64,000 nucleotides of DNA from Whalleya microplaca. Its lineage: Eukaryota > Ascomycota > Sordariomycetes > Xylariales > Xylariaceae. The DNA is taken from assembly GCA_022497155.1 (NCBI GenBank), contig MU385747.1:186001-250000 (forward strand), given 5' to 3'. A program made the translations under genes and the position numbers. Positions 11,226-21,810 of the stretch are shown piece after piece. Below the pieces are notes generated by a model. That model ran no database searches. It worked only from the letters and a program-made list of their open reading frames with translations, and was not told where the DNA came from. Positions within the stretch are counted from its first letter, which is position 1, and every line of letters starts with the position of its first letter.

Positions 11226-11645
11226 GAGACAACTTATTAGTGGGTTGGCGAGGGAAGAATTGACGGATCTACAGAATAGAACGAAATATGTACAAAGTAC
11301 TTTACCTACTGTAATGGGCTTGAGCCACATGGCGATAAGATAATGATGATACGATAACGATAACGATAACGATAACGATAACGATAAGATCAGGATAAGA
11401 CGAGGATAAGAGAATGCAGGGGTCCCGCCACATCCCAGAATTTCTTTGACAGGTGATCGGCGCATCCTGGGCGATGTCGTCAATAATTCACGATTGACTT
11501 TACGAGCACATACATGTATTCTGGTCGCGGAACCCGAAGATTTCTTTGGATTTGGCCGCAACTATGAATGAATGACAACTCTGAGTACTGGAATGCCTAT
11601 TAGGATCAATAGGCACTAAGGGGTATAGGGATTGGATCAGTCGCG
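11226..11645. promoter_or_regulatory. Shared divergent promoter of FMC1 and the EngB-like GTPase, with GATA-motif array
   Basis: This 420-bp interval separates two head-to-head genes for mitochondrial proteins. At 11351-11388 it carries about six tandem GATAAC units. Each unit reads CGATAA, which fits the fungal GATA-factor consensus HGATAR, and additional GATAAG/GATAAGA sites flank the array. This could be a simple microsatellite or a dense GATA-factor site (AreA/SreA/NsdD class). Which of these applies is inference. Confidence 0.45.
11351..11388. repeat. GATAAC hexanucleotide microsatellite, about 6 copies
   Basis: Uninterrupted GATAAC units within the FMC1/EngB divergent promoter. The same stretch produces the spurious Leu-Ser run in the extended FMC1 frame. 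Confidence 0.85.
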
Positions 11646-13643
11646 GTGCTCACGATGCTTGCATCGAACCAGCTCAAAACTCTTCTGGCCATGCCAGCTA
11701 GTCTCCGGCCAGTACTGTTCGGAGTACCTCTGCCAGTCCGACCAGGTGAAGCGCGCCTTTTCTCGACGTCTCCTAGGGATGCCTCGAAGTACCCCAACAT
11801 CGCCGCTTTCCTGATGCCCGAGCTGCAAAATGCCCAGCCTGCCGAGCTCACGCCGGAAGAGCTCTTCAAGACGTCGGTCCTGCCCTCCGCGCCCGACGAG
11901 CCCCTCCCAGACGAGCTGACGTCGCTCTTCACGAAGAACCCCCCGACCTTCTACTACGGGGAGCAGAGCTTCTACAAGCTCAAGAAGAACACGCGCATCC
12001 CCGAGGTCTGCATCCTCGGGCGGTCCAACGTCGGCAAGTCGTCCTTCGTGAACGCCCTCGCGAATCGGAATAATAAAGTGCTGGCCTACGTCAGCAACAA
12101 GGCTGGAAAGACGCGGCTGATGAATACCTACGGATTCGGGCCTGCGCCGTCGCGCAAGCAGCTTGCCGCCGAGGCCGCGGAGTACAAGGGCAAGGAGGAC
12201 ATACCGACTCATTCCTTCTATCTGGTTGATATGCCCGGGTATGGGTATGGTTCGTTGAAAGAGTGGGGGCATAATATCACCCTGTACTTGACGAAGAGGG
12301 TCGGCGTCAAGGGCGCCATTGTGCTGATCGATGCGGAGGTTGGGCCGAAGCAGACGGACCTGCAGTTGCTGGAGCTGTTGAGCGCCGCAAATAAAAAGAC
12401 CGCGATTATCCTGACCAAGGCAGACAAAGTCAAAGGTGGCGTGGTAGGCCTGCGTAAGACTTGCACCAAGCTCTTGGATGCTCTCTATTTGATTGAGAAG
12501 CAGCTGGGAAACTACGCGGTTTGGGAAAAGGAGATATTCGTAACCGCCGTCGGAGCGAGGGACCACAACGTCGTCACGTCTACTGTGGCCACGGGCCGGT
12601 TGGCAGTTGCTCGTCTCGCGGGCCTGGCGCAGGATACTCGACCGAAGCCCGAGAAGCATGAGGGATTCTCTGGCAAAATCATCTCCTTCGACGACCTGCA
12701 ATACGCGGCCGCCCCGACCAAGAGCAGCACACCGACAAGTCCCGAAAGCGCCGCACCACGCCAGCAGCCTGTCCCCGAATCCCGCCACTCTCCCCCCAGT
12801 CGCCCCCGGATCGTCGACCCCTTCGAGGACCTCAAACGCGCCTCCAACCCTCCCTCTCGCCGCCGCGCCTTCTGCACCCTCCTCCAGGCACACGCATTCC
12901 ACAACACCACGCCAATGCACAACAACGACAACTTCGATAATAACAACAGCAGCAATAGCAACAACAGCAACAACAACGGTAACCCCAATACCAACAACCC
13001 CACACCAACAACCCCTCCCTCCTCCGACCCCCGCGCCGAGCTAGCGGCCGTCCTGCAGCAATTCATCGACTCGCTGCATTCCTCGCGGGACCCCGTGCGC
13101 GAGCACATATGGCGCATACAGGAGGAGCGCGAGGTCAAGGAAATCACGCAGCACGGCCCGCAGGGCCCGCAGCTCTTCGAGACGCGCAGCCGCCGCCGCG
13201 CGCAGTCGCTGCGCGACCGGTACCCGGAGCAGACGGCGCGGGTGCGGGCCGTCGCCGAGCTGCGCCTGCGCAAAGAGCAGCGGCGCCAGGAGCGCGCGGC
13301 GCTGCGCGGCTTCGACGACGACGAGGCCGCGCGCCGCCGCCAGGGCCGCCTGCGCGCCGAGCAGCGGGAGCGCGAGATTGCCATCCGCAGACGCCTTGCG
13401 GGCGAGGAGGGACGGGAGTTCGATGGTGCGTATGAGGAGGAGGCGCTTTCTGCGGAGGATGAGGAGGAGTTGGAGAGGGAGAGGGAGAGGGAGGCGTTTA
13501 GGAATGAGATTCAGGGGTTGGCGGGGGCGAAGCGGGGAAAGAAGCGGGAGAGGGAGAAGGAACGGAAGAAGGGCGGGGGGAAGGGAGGGGTCGATGAGCC
13601 GATGGATGAGTTTGAGGCTGAGTTTATGAAGAAGAGGAGGTAA
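11646..13643 (+). CDS. Mitochondrial EngB/YihA-type GTPase with long charged C-terminal extension
   Basis: An unbroken 665-codon frame. Residues 1-45 look like a mitochondrial presequence (Ser/Arg-rich, ending near RLFSTSP). Residues 115-335 are a TRAFAC-class EngB GTPase: G1 GRSNVGKSS (125-133), G3 DMPGYG (195-200), G4 TKAD (257-260). The fungal counterpart (Mrx8-type) is linked to mitochondrial ribosome function. After about residue 350 the frame changes character: a Pro/Ser linker, an Asn-rich run (about 423-450), then an Arg/Glu-rich coiled-coil-like segment to residue 665 ending in a Lys/Glu tract. Family members normally stop soon after the GTPase domain, so the last 300 residues may be a genuine fusion or a separate gene. 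An internal ATG at 12915 opens the second part. Starts at 11646 and 11655 are equally plausible. Confidence 0.8.
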   Translation: MLTMLASNQLKTLLAMPASLRPVLFGVPLPVRPGEARLFSTSPRDASKYPNIAAFLMPELQNAQPAELTPEELFKTSVLPSAPDEPLPDELTSLFTKNPPTFYYGEQSFYKLKKNTRIPEVCILGRSNVGKSSFVNALANRNNKVLAYVSNKAGKTRLMNTYGFGPAPSRKQLAAEAAEYKGKEDIPTHSFYLVDMPGYGYGSLKEWGHNITLYLTKRVGVKGAIVLIDAEVGPKQTDLQLLELLSAANKKTAIILTKADKVKGGVVGLRKTCTKLLDALYLIEKQLGNYAVWEKEIFVTAVGARDHNVVTSTVATGRLAVARLAGLAQDTRPKPEKHEGFSGKIISFDDLQYAAAPTKSSTPTSPESAAPRQQPVPESRHSPPSRPRIVDPFEDLKRASNPPSRRRAFCTLLQAHAFHNTTPMHNNDNFDNNNSSNSNNSNNNGNPNTNNPTPTTPPSSDPRAELAAVLQQFIDSLHSSRDPVREHIWRIQEEREVKEITQHGPQGPQLFETRSRRRAQSLRDRYPEQTARVRAVAELRLRKEQRRQERAALRGFDDDEAARRRQGRLRAEQREREIAIRRRLAGEEGREFDGAYEEEALSAEDEEELEREREREAFRNEIQGLAGAKRGKKREREKERKKGGGKGGVDEPMDEFEAEFMKKRR

Positions 13644-13877
13644 CATGGGAGGCTGGCAGCGGCGACGCTCCGGGTTCAAAAGGGGGAGATCCCGTGCCTT
13701 CGAATCGATCTAAGATGTTGGATAGATGGATGGGTGACTTGTATATAAGTAGATCACGTACTCCCCTGGAAGTTGTATATCACTTGACAGCCACGTATAT
13801 ATATACCAATAATCCATGATATGACTTGGATGCGCAATTCGAACGCTATCTTAAATGCAAGATATAAGCACATAGAA

Positions 13878-15383
13878 CTACGTAGCAGCAGCAACTAAAC
13901 TCGACGCCCGCGCCGCCTTGGGCTTCCTCGATCGCCTCCCCCTCTCCAGATCCGTCACCACCTCCGCCTTGAAGGAGTGGTTCGGGGCGAAGATGTCGAC
14001 CATGTTATCCCAGAAGCCCAGATCGTACAGGTTCTCGACATCCCTTAACTTCCACACACGCTCCCACTCGCCGACGCCGGGCGACGAGCCGTCGTCTGCC
14101 GCCGGCGGCGTGCCGTCCTCGGTGCGCACGAGCACCTGCAGCGGCTCGACGGGCCAGCGGGTCCAGGCGGCCTCGAGGCGCGGGTCCCGGGCGCGGCCCG
14201 CCGGCAGCGGCCGCTTGAACGCGCACCCCTCGTCCATCTCGACCTGCCAGTCCTGCCACTTCATGCTCTCGTTGGTCGTCGTGCCGCTCCACACCAGGTA
14301 CAGGTGGTACGCCAGCAGCCCCCACACCAGCGGCGCCGTCATCGCCGCCAGCAGCGTCACCGAGCCCGCGCCCACGTCGTCCTGGATCCCGATCGTCAGC
14401 AGCAGGAAGTACCGCCGCCAGGACCAACCCGCGGGTTTCCAGAACGCGAAGGATGGGGCGCGAGAGCGCGCCGTCGCGCCCACGACCCCGAAGCCCAGCC
14501 AGGCGCCGTACGTCGTCAGCGCGGCGGTCGAGAGTAGTAAGAGTAGGAACCAGTGCTGGTTGCCGCGCCCGACGCAGTTGTTGATGAAGACGCAGTGGTG
14601 GTCCATCTTGCGCACGCAGCGCTTGCACACGGAGCAGTGCTTCGAGCGCGCGGGCTTCAGCAGCTGACACGTGCGGCACGTCTGGCCCGGGTGGAACAGC
14701 GCGAAGTCGTAGGGGTACTCGGACAGGCAGCGGGCGTGCGTCGCGGCAGTCACGAACCCCGGATCCGCGCACGCGGACAGGTACAGGAACAGGTAGGGCA
14801 GCGCGATGGCGAGCGCACCGAGCGCCTGGTGCAGGACGCTCAGGCGCGGCCAGATCCCCGGGAGGTACAGCGCCTCGCCGCCGCCCAGCAGCAGCAGGAA
14901 GAACACCAGGATCGTCGGGTGCCGGTCGTACATCATGTACCCCCCGAACCGCCCCAACGAGGACGTGAGGCGCCCCCCGGTCAGCCGCTCATCGAGCGCC
15001 AGGATCGCGCCGGGGATGGATACCCATATTGCGCGGTGCAGCCAGGCTATGGGCGTGTGTCTGGGATGTTTGTCAGTATGTATGTAAAGCTAGCACCTTC
15101 TATGTAGGCAGGTAGGCAGCAGGTATGCGCGCGTCACGTCTCTGGATTTGTAAATCTGTTCTACTACATGCACCACCATTATGCGCTCACGTGTGAACGT
15201 GTACGTGTATGTGTGTGTGTGCGCGCGCGGCGCTAGGTAATGGGCATGAGACCTCAATGGTCGATCTGGTGTGTTGGTGTGTAGCTCAGCTTACCTTAGA
15301 GCTGGCAGCCTGCCAAAGAAAGCTACAAATGTCATGAAAGAAATAGTTAAGACTCCTAGGGCCACCTGGGCGATGACACCCAT
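13878..15383 (-). CDS. SWF1: Palmitoyltransferase SWF1 (DHHC family)
   Basis: Two exons: 15383-15295 and 15060-13878, with a 234-nt intron containing a GT/GC dinucleotide run. The protein is 423 residues. Exon 1 encodes the first membrane segment ending FGRLPALR, and the splice joins to HTPIAWLHR, a junction typical of Swf1 N-termini. A second hydrophobic block follows at about 80-125. The cysteine-rich domain contains CRTCQLLKPARSKHCSVC and the catalytic DHHC (about 183-186) followed by FINNCVGRGNQ, and two further membrane helices lie downstream. Swf1 is an ER acyltransferase that palmitoylates SNAREs and other single-span proteins near their membrane segment. Codon use is very GC-rich compared with the accessory genes in this window. 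The reading begins at the ATG at 15383, the only start giving the conserved N-terminus. Confidence 0.9.
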
Positions 15384-16341
15384 GGTTACTAGAGAAGCAG
15401 TGGCTGCTGCTGCTGTGTCGGTCTGATTGCTTCTATTCCCAGGTGTATATTATAGTCTGAAAATGATCGATCATAGCAACGTTCTTTTATCCAGGAATAA
15501 GCATCGGTAAAAATCCATTGAACAAAGTGATCAAAAGAAAGTCTACACCAATTAAGAGAATTGAAGTAGATATTGAGAAGCCGTGCTAGGACGGGGTATA
15601 AGGCAGCCTGTCTGTCAGCATAGTAATTACTTTGTAATTGTGTTATGATGTTTAGTTATGTGTTCTGAATGGAAATGTGTACCAACAGTGGTAGGTTACA
15701 GCGTAAGCAACACAGTACATATATGTTTCTCAGTGTGCAGCGTCTGCACTGTGACCCCGTGCATTACTGGCTGAGGCTGTGCTGGGTCACTCAGCCCTTC
15801 AGCTGCCCTTTCCGCTGTCAGCCAGTCAAAACGAGGGCGCAACTTCCTATACATGTACGCAATGCAAGGCACACCTGGGCACTGTACGGCGTGGGCGACA
15901 CCCCGATTGAAGCATAACCCTGGGATCGAAGCAAACAAATCAGCCCCACGTGATCTCCTGAAACTCGGAAATCGCGATTCTACATCACGCGTCCGGTGAA
16001 ACTCTATCCACGAGGTGTCTGCCTAAACCCTCAGCCTGACCTTTTTCATAAGTGACGATAAAAAGGATGCGGCACCCTCTTCCGCCCGTGAGATTTTGCC
16101 TGGATCTTCTCGTTTCTCCGAAGGACGATTTGGCATCAGCTTCACACGCGAAACTTTGCTAACATTGATACCTAAAGTATTAGGCACTGCACTAACAACA
16201 GGTACCGATTCAACTTGGACTTCACCGCCAACCATCTTTCTGCAACTCAAGAGCAGTCTCAATCTTAGTCTTTTGAAGGTGTGAGATCGGCTATAGGCAC
16301 TCTTCTCATTTTTGCGCTAGGGGTACGCCAATGTTGATAAG
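15384..16341. other. Divergent intergenic region between SWF1 and RAP1
   Basis: About 960 bp holding both promoters. Short frames at 15669-15938 (both strands) and 16023-16262 overlap each other and have no recognisable product. No repeat or RNA gene seen. Confidence 0.55.
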
Positions 16342-19300
16342 ATGGCTGCACCTATCGTGTATGAAGGGGCAGTTGCTCCGAGTGAGCCTGCACGGGATGG
16401 GTTGTTTACAGGCGTGAAGTTCTGGGTTAGCCACCGTGTACCTCAGAGACTCGGTTGTGTTCGGAGTATCCAGGTAGGTGGATTCATTCATGCCTAAGCC
16501 CTCCTGTTTCTCTCTGCTGACCTGGGGCAGGACAACGGCGGTGAAGTAGTTCCGATGGAGAAAAATGCAGACTATATGATTTCAGATCCTGCCAGGAAAG
16601 ATGCTCTCCGTGGCTCATACTCTTTCAAGTTCATCCAGGATTCTATTGAAGCCGGAACTCTGCAGCCCTTGGAAGAATACCTGTGCAATTCGTCTGCGCC
16701 TGTATCTAGGCCTGTTGGTTCGAGTATGCCAACCAAGGGTACCCGGGCAGCGTTCACCAGTGAAGATGATAAGATCCTTATGGAATGGGTTGTTCAGAAT
16801 GAGGAAGACGGCTATCCTACGCTTGGGTATGAGATATACAAGGAACTGGCGACCATGGTATGACTAACGAATATTCCTTCTATCTTTCTGTTAATCAGAC
16901 TAATATTCTTCAGCATCCACACCATACTTATCAGTCATGGCGAGACCACTGGGTTAAGAAACTACGATACCTTCCTCGACCTGCGGTTTCAAGTGGTCAA
17001 CACCCACAGCCGCCCGCCCCACGATCTCTGTCTAAGTCTTGGAACCTCCAAACTGCCAGTGTTAGACAAGCATCCACGCAGAGTCCTGGCGTCCTTCCGA
17101 GGCGGTCTAGATTCACTGCCGAAGAGGACCAGTTACTCATAGAACACATTCGGGAGTCAATAAAATCTGGCAAGGTTCCTGTCGGGGGAAATCTCTCGGG
17201 AACTAAGATTTACCGAGATCTAGCTAATGATGTTAGTTCTAGATGGCACTTTCCGCGTTCGCTTACTAACCCGGCCTAGTTTCCGCAGCATACATACCAG
17301 TCCTGGAGGGAGCATTGGCTGAAGCAGCTGGCGCCTAAGCTCCAGGACGAGATTGCTCAATGGAGATTGGAAGCCATTGGGCTTCGGGAAAGGCAATCGG
17401 AAGATATACCGAATACATTGTTGAACCGTATCAAAAGGCGTAGTGTGAACAGCAGCAGCAGACCTAACGAAACACCGGGGCAGCCACAGTTGCCACTGAC
17501 ACGAGAATCTGAGGTTGCCCAGTCCCCAACGGCTGTGGACCTTCAAATAGATGCAACCGAGGCATTGCAACCTGCCAATGAAGAACTTGTCCAAGATGCC
17601 GCTCGGATAGATGCAGGGGACGGTGACCAAAACCAAACGCTGCGCTTAACACCTGGAATCAAGACAGAGCCTCAAGTGGAAACTGAAGATCCCGTACAGG
17701 CATCTGATATTCTCAGTCAACCAGCCCTCCGACATGAACTTCTAAGTGGTGCTCCCATACAAACAATCAACAAAGAGGTATTTTATTGCGATTACAAAGC
17801 CTACTCGGAAGCTGTAGAACGTCCTCTCGTCATTTGGCCATCGGTTAAAGGGCGGGCTGTGGACATTTGGGCCTTGTGGCAGGCGGTTGTGTCTCTGCGG
17901 ATGGATCCCCCTGAACGTGATTGGCAACAAGTTGCAGAACTTCTCAACTTTGATTGGATTAAGGAGGAAGACGCCCCCGAAGAGCTTCGACAGTGCTACG
18001 AGAAATACCTCGCAGGGTTTGAAGAGGTTATGGTGAATTTTGAGGGAACCGAGGATGACGACGATGACGATGACGAAGTCAATGATGTGGATCAAAACGA
18101 CCAACCCGAAAATGCTGCTCCAGATGTAGAAGAGCAACTTCCTTCGTCACCACCATTGCTGCCGGCTTCGAAAAGGTCCTTTGCTGCTAGCAACTTGTAT
18201 TCTGACCATGCTTATCCACGATCCACGCCTAAGAGGAGAAGAGTCGACCGTAATGGTGAGATTCCATCCACACCCGATAATGTGAATGGGACATCCCATC
18301 TACGCGGCCCAGTAGAAACCGAGAGAACTCCTAGTAAGAGGATCAGCTCCGCCGGGGGTCTACTACCAGTCGCTAGAGACCAAACACATAATGCCATGAA
18401 TGATGGGGATGACGATGATGAAGCCCGTGATGAGGTCCAGGAGTTACCAACTTTTCGGACACGAAAACAACCCGCTGAACCGGAGACACAAGATTTCAGG
18501 TTTGACCCGGAAACTCAGGCGTTCGCATTCGACACACAGGTGGAATTGGAAGAAGAATCTCAAAACATCACACCATCTCAACAACTGCAGAAGGAGTCGG
18601 ATGCAAGGTCATCGGGTTTATTGGAACTAGTGGGAAGCTCCCCTGCACCGAATCGTAGATTGCCGGATTCATCCCAAGCAACACCCACGCCGAAACGTAC
18701 AATCCGTCTTCCTTTTCAGAATGATGGATCGGACGACGAGTCGCCAGCGGCTACAAATGGCAACCGCGGTAATGATTCCCCTAGAAGCATACGCACACCC
18801 AGTGCAAATGGCAACCAGGCCGACGATGCCGCTATAAACACATTCATACCAAGTGCAAAACGCCGCAGTCTACCCAAGCGTTGGCTTCAAGGATCATCTC
18901 CCGCTGCCCGCGCCTCATCTTCGGCCCCGCCACCACCATCACCACAAGCACCACCGCAGTCCTCGTCCCAAGCGGACCCCCAACCGACGCCGCGTGCCCA
19001 AGCCCCTGCCAAGGAATCACCCGACGACGTGATCGACCGCTTCTGCTCGCTCGGCTACCCGCGCGACATCGTCCTGCGCGCCCTGCAGGCCACGACGTGG
19101 CGCCTCGGCGACGCGGGCCAGGTCATGGAGATGCTCCAGCAGGGCGCGGAGCTGCCGCAGAAAACCCACGGCGTCTGGACCCCGCGCGACGACGACGGCC
19201 TGCGGCTCGTGAGCTCCAAGGAAGCCCCCAAGGACGCCAAGGAGGAGCGGAAGCGCGCGAAGGAGCTCAGGAGACTCGGGGCGAAGCATGGGGAGGAGCT

Positions 19301-19352
19301 CATTGCGCTGCGGAGGAAGTATTTGAGCTTGGAGAAGTGGGATGGTGCGTGA
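16342..19352 (+). CDS. RAP1: Telomere-binding protein RAP1 (BRCT-Myb-Myb-RCT)
   Basis: Four exons: 16342-16473, 16531-16857, 16914-17231 and 17280-19352 (949 residues). The introns are 48-57 nt with CTGAC/CTAAC branch points. The N-terminal about 95 residues are the Rap1 BRCT domain (GVKFWVSHRVPQR, then SDPARKDALRGSYSFKFIQDSI). Two Myb-like helix bundles follow: RAAFTSEDDKILMEW...HTYQSWRDHWVKKL (about 116-172) and RSRFTAEEDQLLIEHI...HTYQSWREHWLKQL (about 217-290). In both, an intron falls just before the HTYQSWR recognition helix. A long acidic disordered region (poly-Asp near 18055-18075) leads to the C-terminal RCT domain, with VIDRFCSLGYP and the conserved GVWTPRDD. Rap1 binds telomeric repeats or shelterin partners and silences subtelomeres. 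The last about 330 bp are markedly GC-richer than the rest of exon 4. Confidence 0.9.
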
Positions 19353-20214
19353 GATCGGGGTTGGGATTGAGGTAGAGCTCGCTGTCGATGTGGGCCGGTG
19401 ATGGGGGCAGTTAGAAGTTGCGTTGTTCGGCGTGCTACGTTGATGCGTTGCTCTTTATATGCTGGCTACATAGACAGATACCCTTTTATTTATAGATTTA
19501 CATTGATAAGAATTCTGGTCGTCTTCTATCTACAAAATTTCCCCCCTTATGAGTCCCCTGTTTTACATATCTTGACACCGGTCTGGTAAGGTTTTCGTTA
19601 CGATGACCCAGAGTCTTATGAGATATAAACCACGTTTCTACATATATAACTAAGGTTCATAGCACTTCTAGAAGGTAGAAGACAGTATAGAATAAAGAGA
19701 TGTTCCCTTTCACCAACGCATGAAAGGAATGCTACAAGTATTAAGAACGGGGCACGGCCCAGGGCCGCCACTAGGCAAGCTGGAATAACGTATATATGAA
19801 ATCAGCGCAGTATGGTATTACTATCAAGTCTCTCCGTGGATCATCTCTACCTTAACCCCCCTCAAAGCAGACGCGTTGCCCCTGCATAGGCTACTCTACA
19901 TACTACAGCCTCCATATTTTCCAGCCAGCCCGAGGAAGCCATCCACGGGGAGTAATACCCCTTCCGCCACGTCTGTAGCAGCAGGCAGACAGACAAAGCG
20001 GAATTAAAGTGTGAATGTATCAATGTGAATACTTCGATCCTCATTCGCTTCGATCTCCTTTTGCTTGAATCTTGTTTCTCTTGGATCTCCTTCTTTTGAA
20101 TCTCCTTTGTCTTGAATCTTCTCTCGCTTGAATCCTGATTTGCTTCAGTCCTCGTCCTAATACTCATCACAAATACTCGACACAATACTCGTCAAAGTTC
20201 CGATCACAGTCCCC
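19353..20214. other. Convergent 3' intergenic region with CTTGAATCT-type repeats
   Basis: 3' flanks of RAP1 (plus) and the 2EXR-like gene (minus). A pyrimidine-rich degenerate tandem repeat occupies about 20040-20165. No gene seen otherwise. Confidence 0.55.
20040..20165. repeat. Degenerate pyrimidine-rich tandem repeat
   Basis: Repeated units resembling CTTGAATCTCCTTTTG (about 13-17 bp, imperfect; at least six recognisable copies), immediately downstream of the 2EXR-like gene. Confidence 0.55.
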
Positions 20215-21447
20215 TTACTCGTCCCCTTCCTCGCCCGAGGGTTCGATCCAGCCGCCGTCCTCCCCATCCATCTTTCGACAGATGTCAAGCATGGTTTCCT
20301 CGTTCGACTTGCCAATAAATCGAATTTTCATTTGTGTCTGTCCATTTGCAAGCTCGAGGCGGCCCTTGATCATGTTCTTCTCGTCCTCATTCTCCCAGCC
20401 TATTATCTCGGTGACTTTTGGCGGACACACACGCCATTCGGGATGGACCAGGAAGTTGACGACACGGTGGACCACTCGGCAGCATCCCATGGGACAGTGG
20501 CATTCCTCGAGAGATATTTGTAGCCGATCAAGCCGTAAGTCTAGTATAAATTCCATTCGCTCTTTCCATATTTTCCTCAGCCACAAGTAATGCCAGTTAT
20601 GAGTTCCCTGCGATTTTCCATTGCTGTTCAACCAAGCCACCCGCTCCTTGTCATTCTGTAACAGTCTTAGGCGACTCATACGTGATATGTTGTGGCGATT
20701 GTAGTTAAAATTGCCAAAGTCTTGCATATCAAAAGCGAGGCTGAGATCCCGCACGAACTTGCCGGTGTCCCGATACTGAAGAGCCATGCACCAAAAAGGG
20801 GTAATCCAGGAGCATATGGGGAAGATGAACTGGTTACGTTTGTAATATATCTCTGTGGCCTCGCGTTGAACAAGGCGACTGACACCAGATAGAAGGCCAA
20901 TTTTACGGTGCTTCTCGGGGTCGTAGTTGTCTTCGGGCGAGAAGTTTCTGTAGCGATAATATGGCTGCCCAACGTAGCTTGCCGTTACTTTGATGGGCCG
21001 GATAGCAGCATGCGGAGACGAGGGGTATGGCTTGGCTTGCTCGGCCATCCTAGGTAAGAAGACTGTTCCCTTCATGAGGAGATATTCGTAGATCATGTAA
21101 CGGAGTTCGGCAGGCAAGAAAAGAAATCCGTGGAATTCCGTGCCTATGCGCATAAGGCGCCGCTGTGCAATCTTTGCCCAAAGATCTGAGGGTTTTCCTT
21201 CACGATTCGAAATGATGTCACCTCTCTCGAGGGAGACTCTATCGAGGGAGTGGTCTGCCTCTTGGCCATTGTTGCTAGCGTGCTGATCGAGGTCTGCGCC
21301 GAAAGAGTAAAATAGCAGTCGATCATGCCAGGGCATGCAGCGGAGGACTGCAAAGTGGATAGCGACTTCGTCGTCGGTGCTGCCATTCCAGACATTCTCC
21401 CACTTCTCAACCTGTTCAACTGTGACATCTTCAACTGTGGTACTCAT
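20215..21447 (-). CDS. 2EXR/F-box-like domain hypothetical protein
   Basis: Single-exon 410-residue protein. Residues about 108-125 (FLFLPAELRYMIYEYLL) form the F-box-like or 2EXR signature common in expanded fungal families. It is followed by the typical SRLVQREATEIYYKRNQFIF segment, in which a former or predicted Skp1-binding helix precedes a region of unknown substrate. An acidic C-terminus (GEEGDE) ends the protein. The N-terminal 70 residues are not conserved to my eye. The function is not known for most of this family; a role as a substrate adaptor is possible but inferred. An 8-copy 15-bp tandem repeat lies 240-360 bp upstream and may be in its promoter or leader. Confidence 0.7.
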   Translation of the reverse strand: MSTTVEDVTVEQVEKWENVWNGSTDDEVAIHFAVLRCMPWHDRLLFYSFGADLDQHASNNGQEADHSLDRVSLERGDIISNREGKPSDLWAKIAQRRLMRIGTEFHGFLFLPAELRYMIYEYLLMKGTVFLPRMAEQAKPYPSSPHAAIRPIKVTASYVGQPYYRYRNFSPEDNYDPEKHRKIGLLSGVSRLVQREATEIYYKRNQFIFPICSWITPFWCMALQYRDTGKFVRDLSLAFDMQDFGNFNYNRHNISRMSRLRLLQNDKERVAWLNSNGKSQGTHNWHYLWLRKIWKERMEFILDLRLDRLQISLEECHCPMGCCRVVHRVVNFLVHPEWRVCPPKVTEIIGWENEDEKNMIKGRLELANGQTQMKIRFIGKSNEETMLDICRKMDGEDGGWIEPSGEEGDE

Positions 21448-21690
21448 GATGGATATATATGAGAGGATCTCAAATTACTTCCAATAATGAGTAGCAGGTA
21501 TGGATGATGAGTTTGTAGTAGAGAAATCAAGGGTGGAGGTTGATGTGCTGGGCTAAGTTCAGCAGGGGTCTATGGTGTTGGGTGTTCGGAAAAAAGAGTG
21601 TGGTAGAAGGATTTTTTTTTCTGCAAGAACTTGGGAGGGAAGAATTTCGTGGGGAGGTAAACAAGGTCTGGGCCCTGCTACAATGTACCC

Positions 21691-21810
21691 TGTGCAAAGC
21701 CGCGATATTGCAAGCCGCAGTGTCGAGCCACAGAGTGTCGAGCCGCATTATATCGAGCCTCAGTGTGTCGAGCCGCAATGTGTCGAGCCAGGATAATGCA
21801 AGCCGGCTGT
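21691..21810. repeat. 15-bp tandem repeat, 8 copies
   Basis: Eight consecutive 15-bp units, consensus TGTCGAGCCGCANTG, from 21691 to 21810. The central five are close matches; the outer ones read GCAAGCC instead of CGAGCC. The unit length is a multiple of three, giving a Cys/Arg/Ser/His-type pentapeptide repeat in several frames, but no supported gene uses it. Confidence 0.85.

Noticed and set aside
11226..11561. Upstream extension of FMC1 to an ATG at 11561
   Set aside because: The extension is encoded by the GATAAC microsatellite and spacer; known FMC1 proteins start at the LYR-like helix.
11637..12920. 427-codon antisense frame opposite the EngB-like gene
   Set aside because: A shadow frame from GC-rich codon use; the plus strand carries all GTPase motifs.
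14005..14772. Antisense and alternative frames across SWF1
   Set aside because: GC-rich shadow frames; the SWF1 frame holds the DHHC domain and a proper exon junction.
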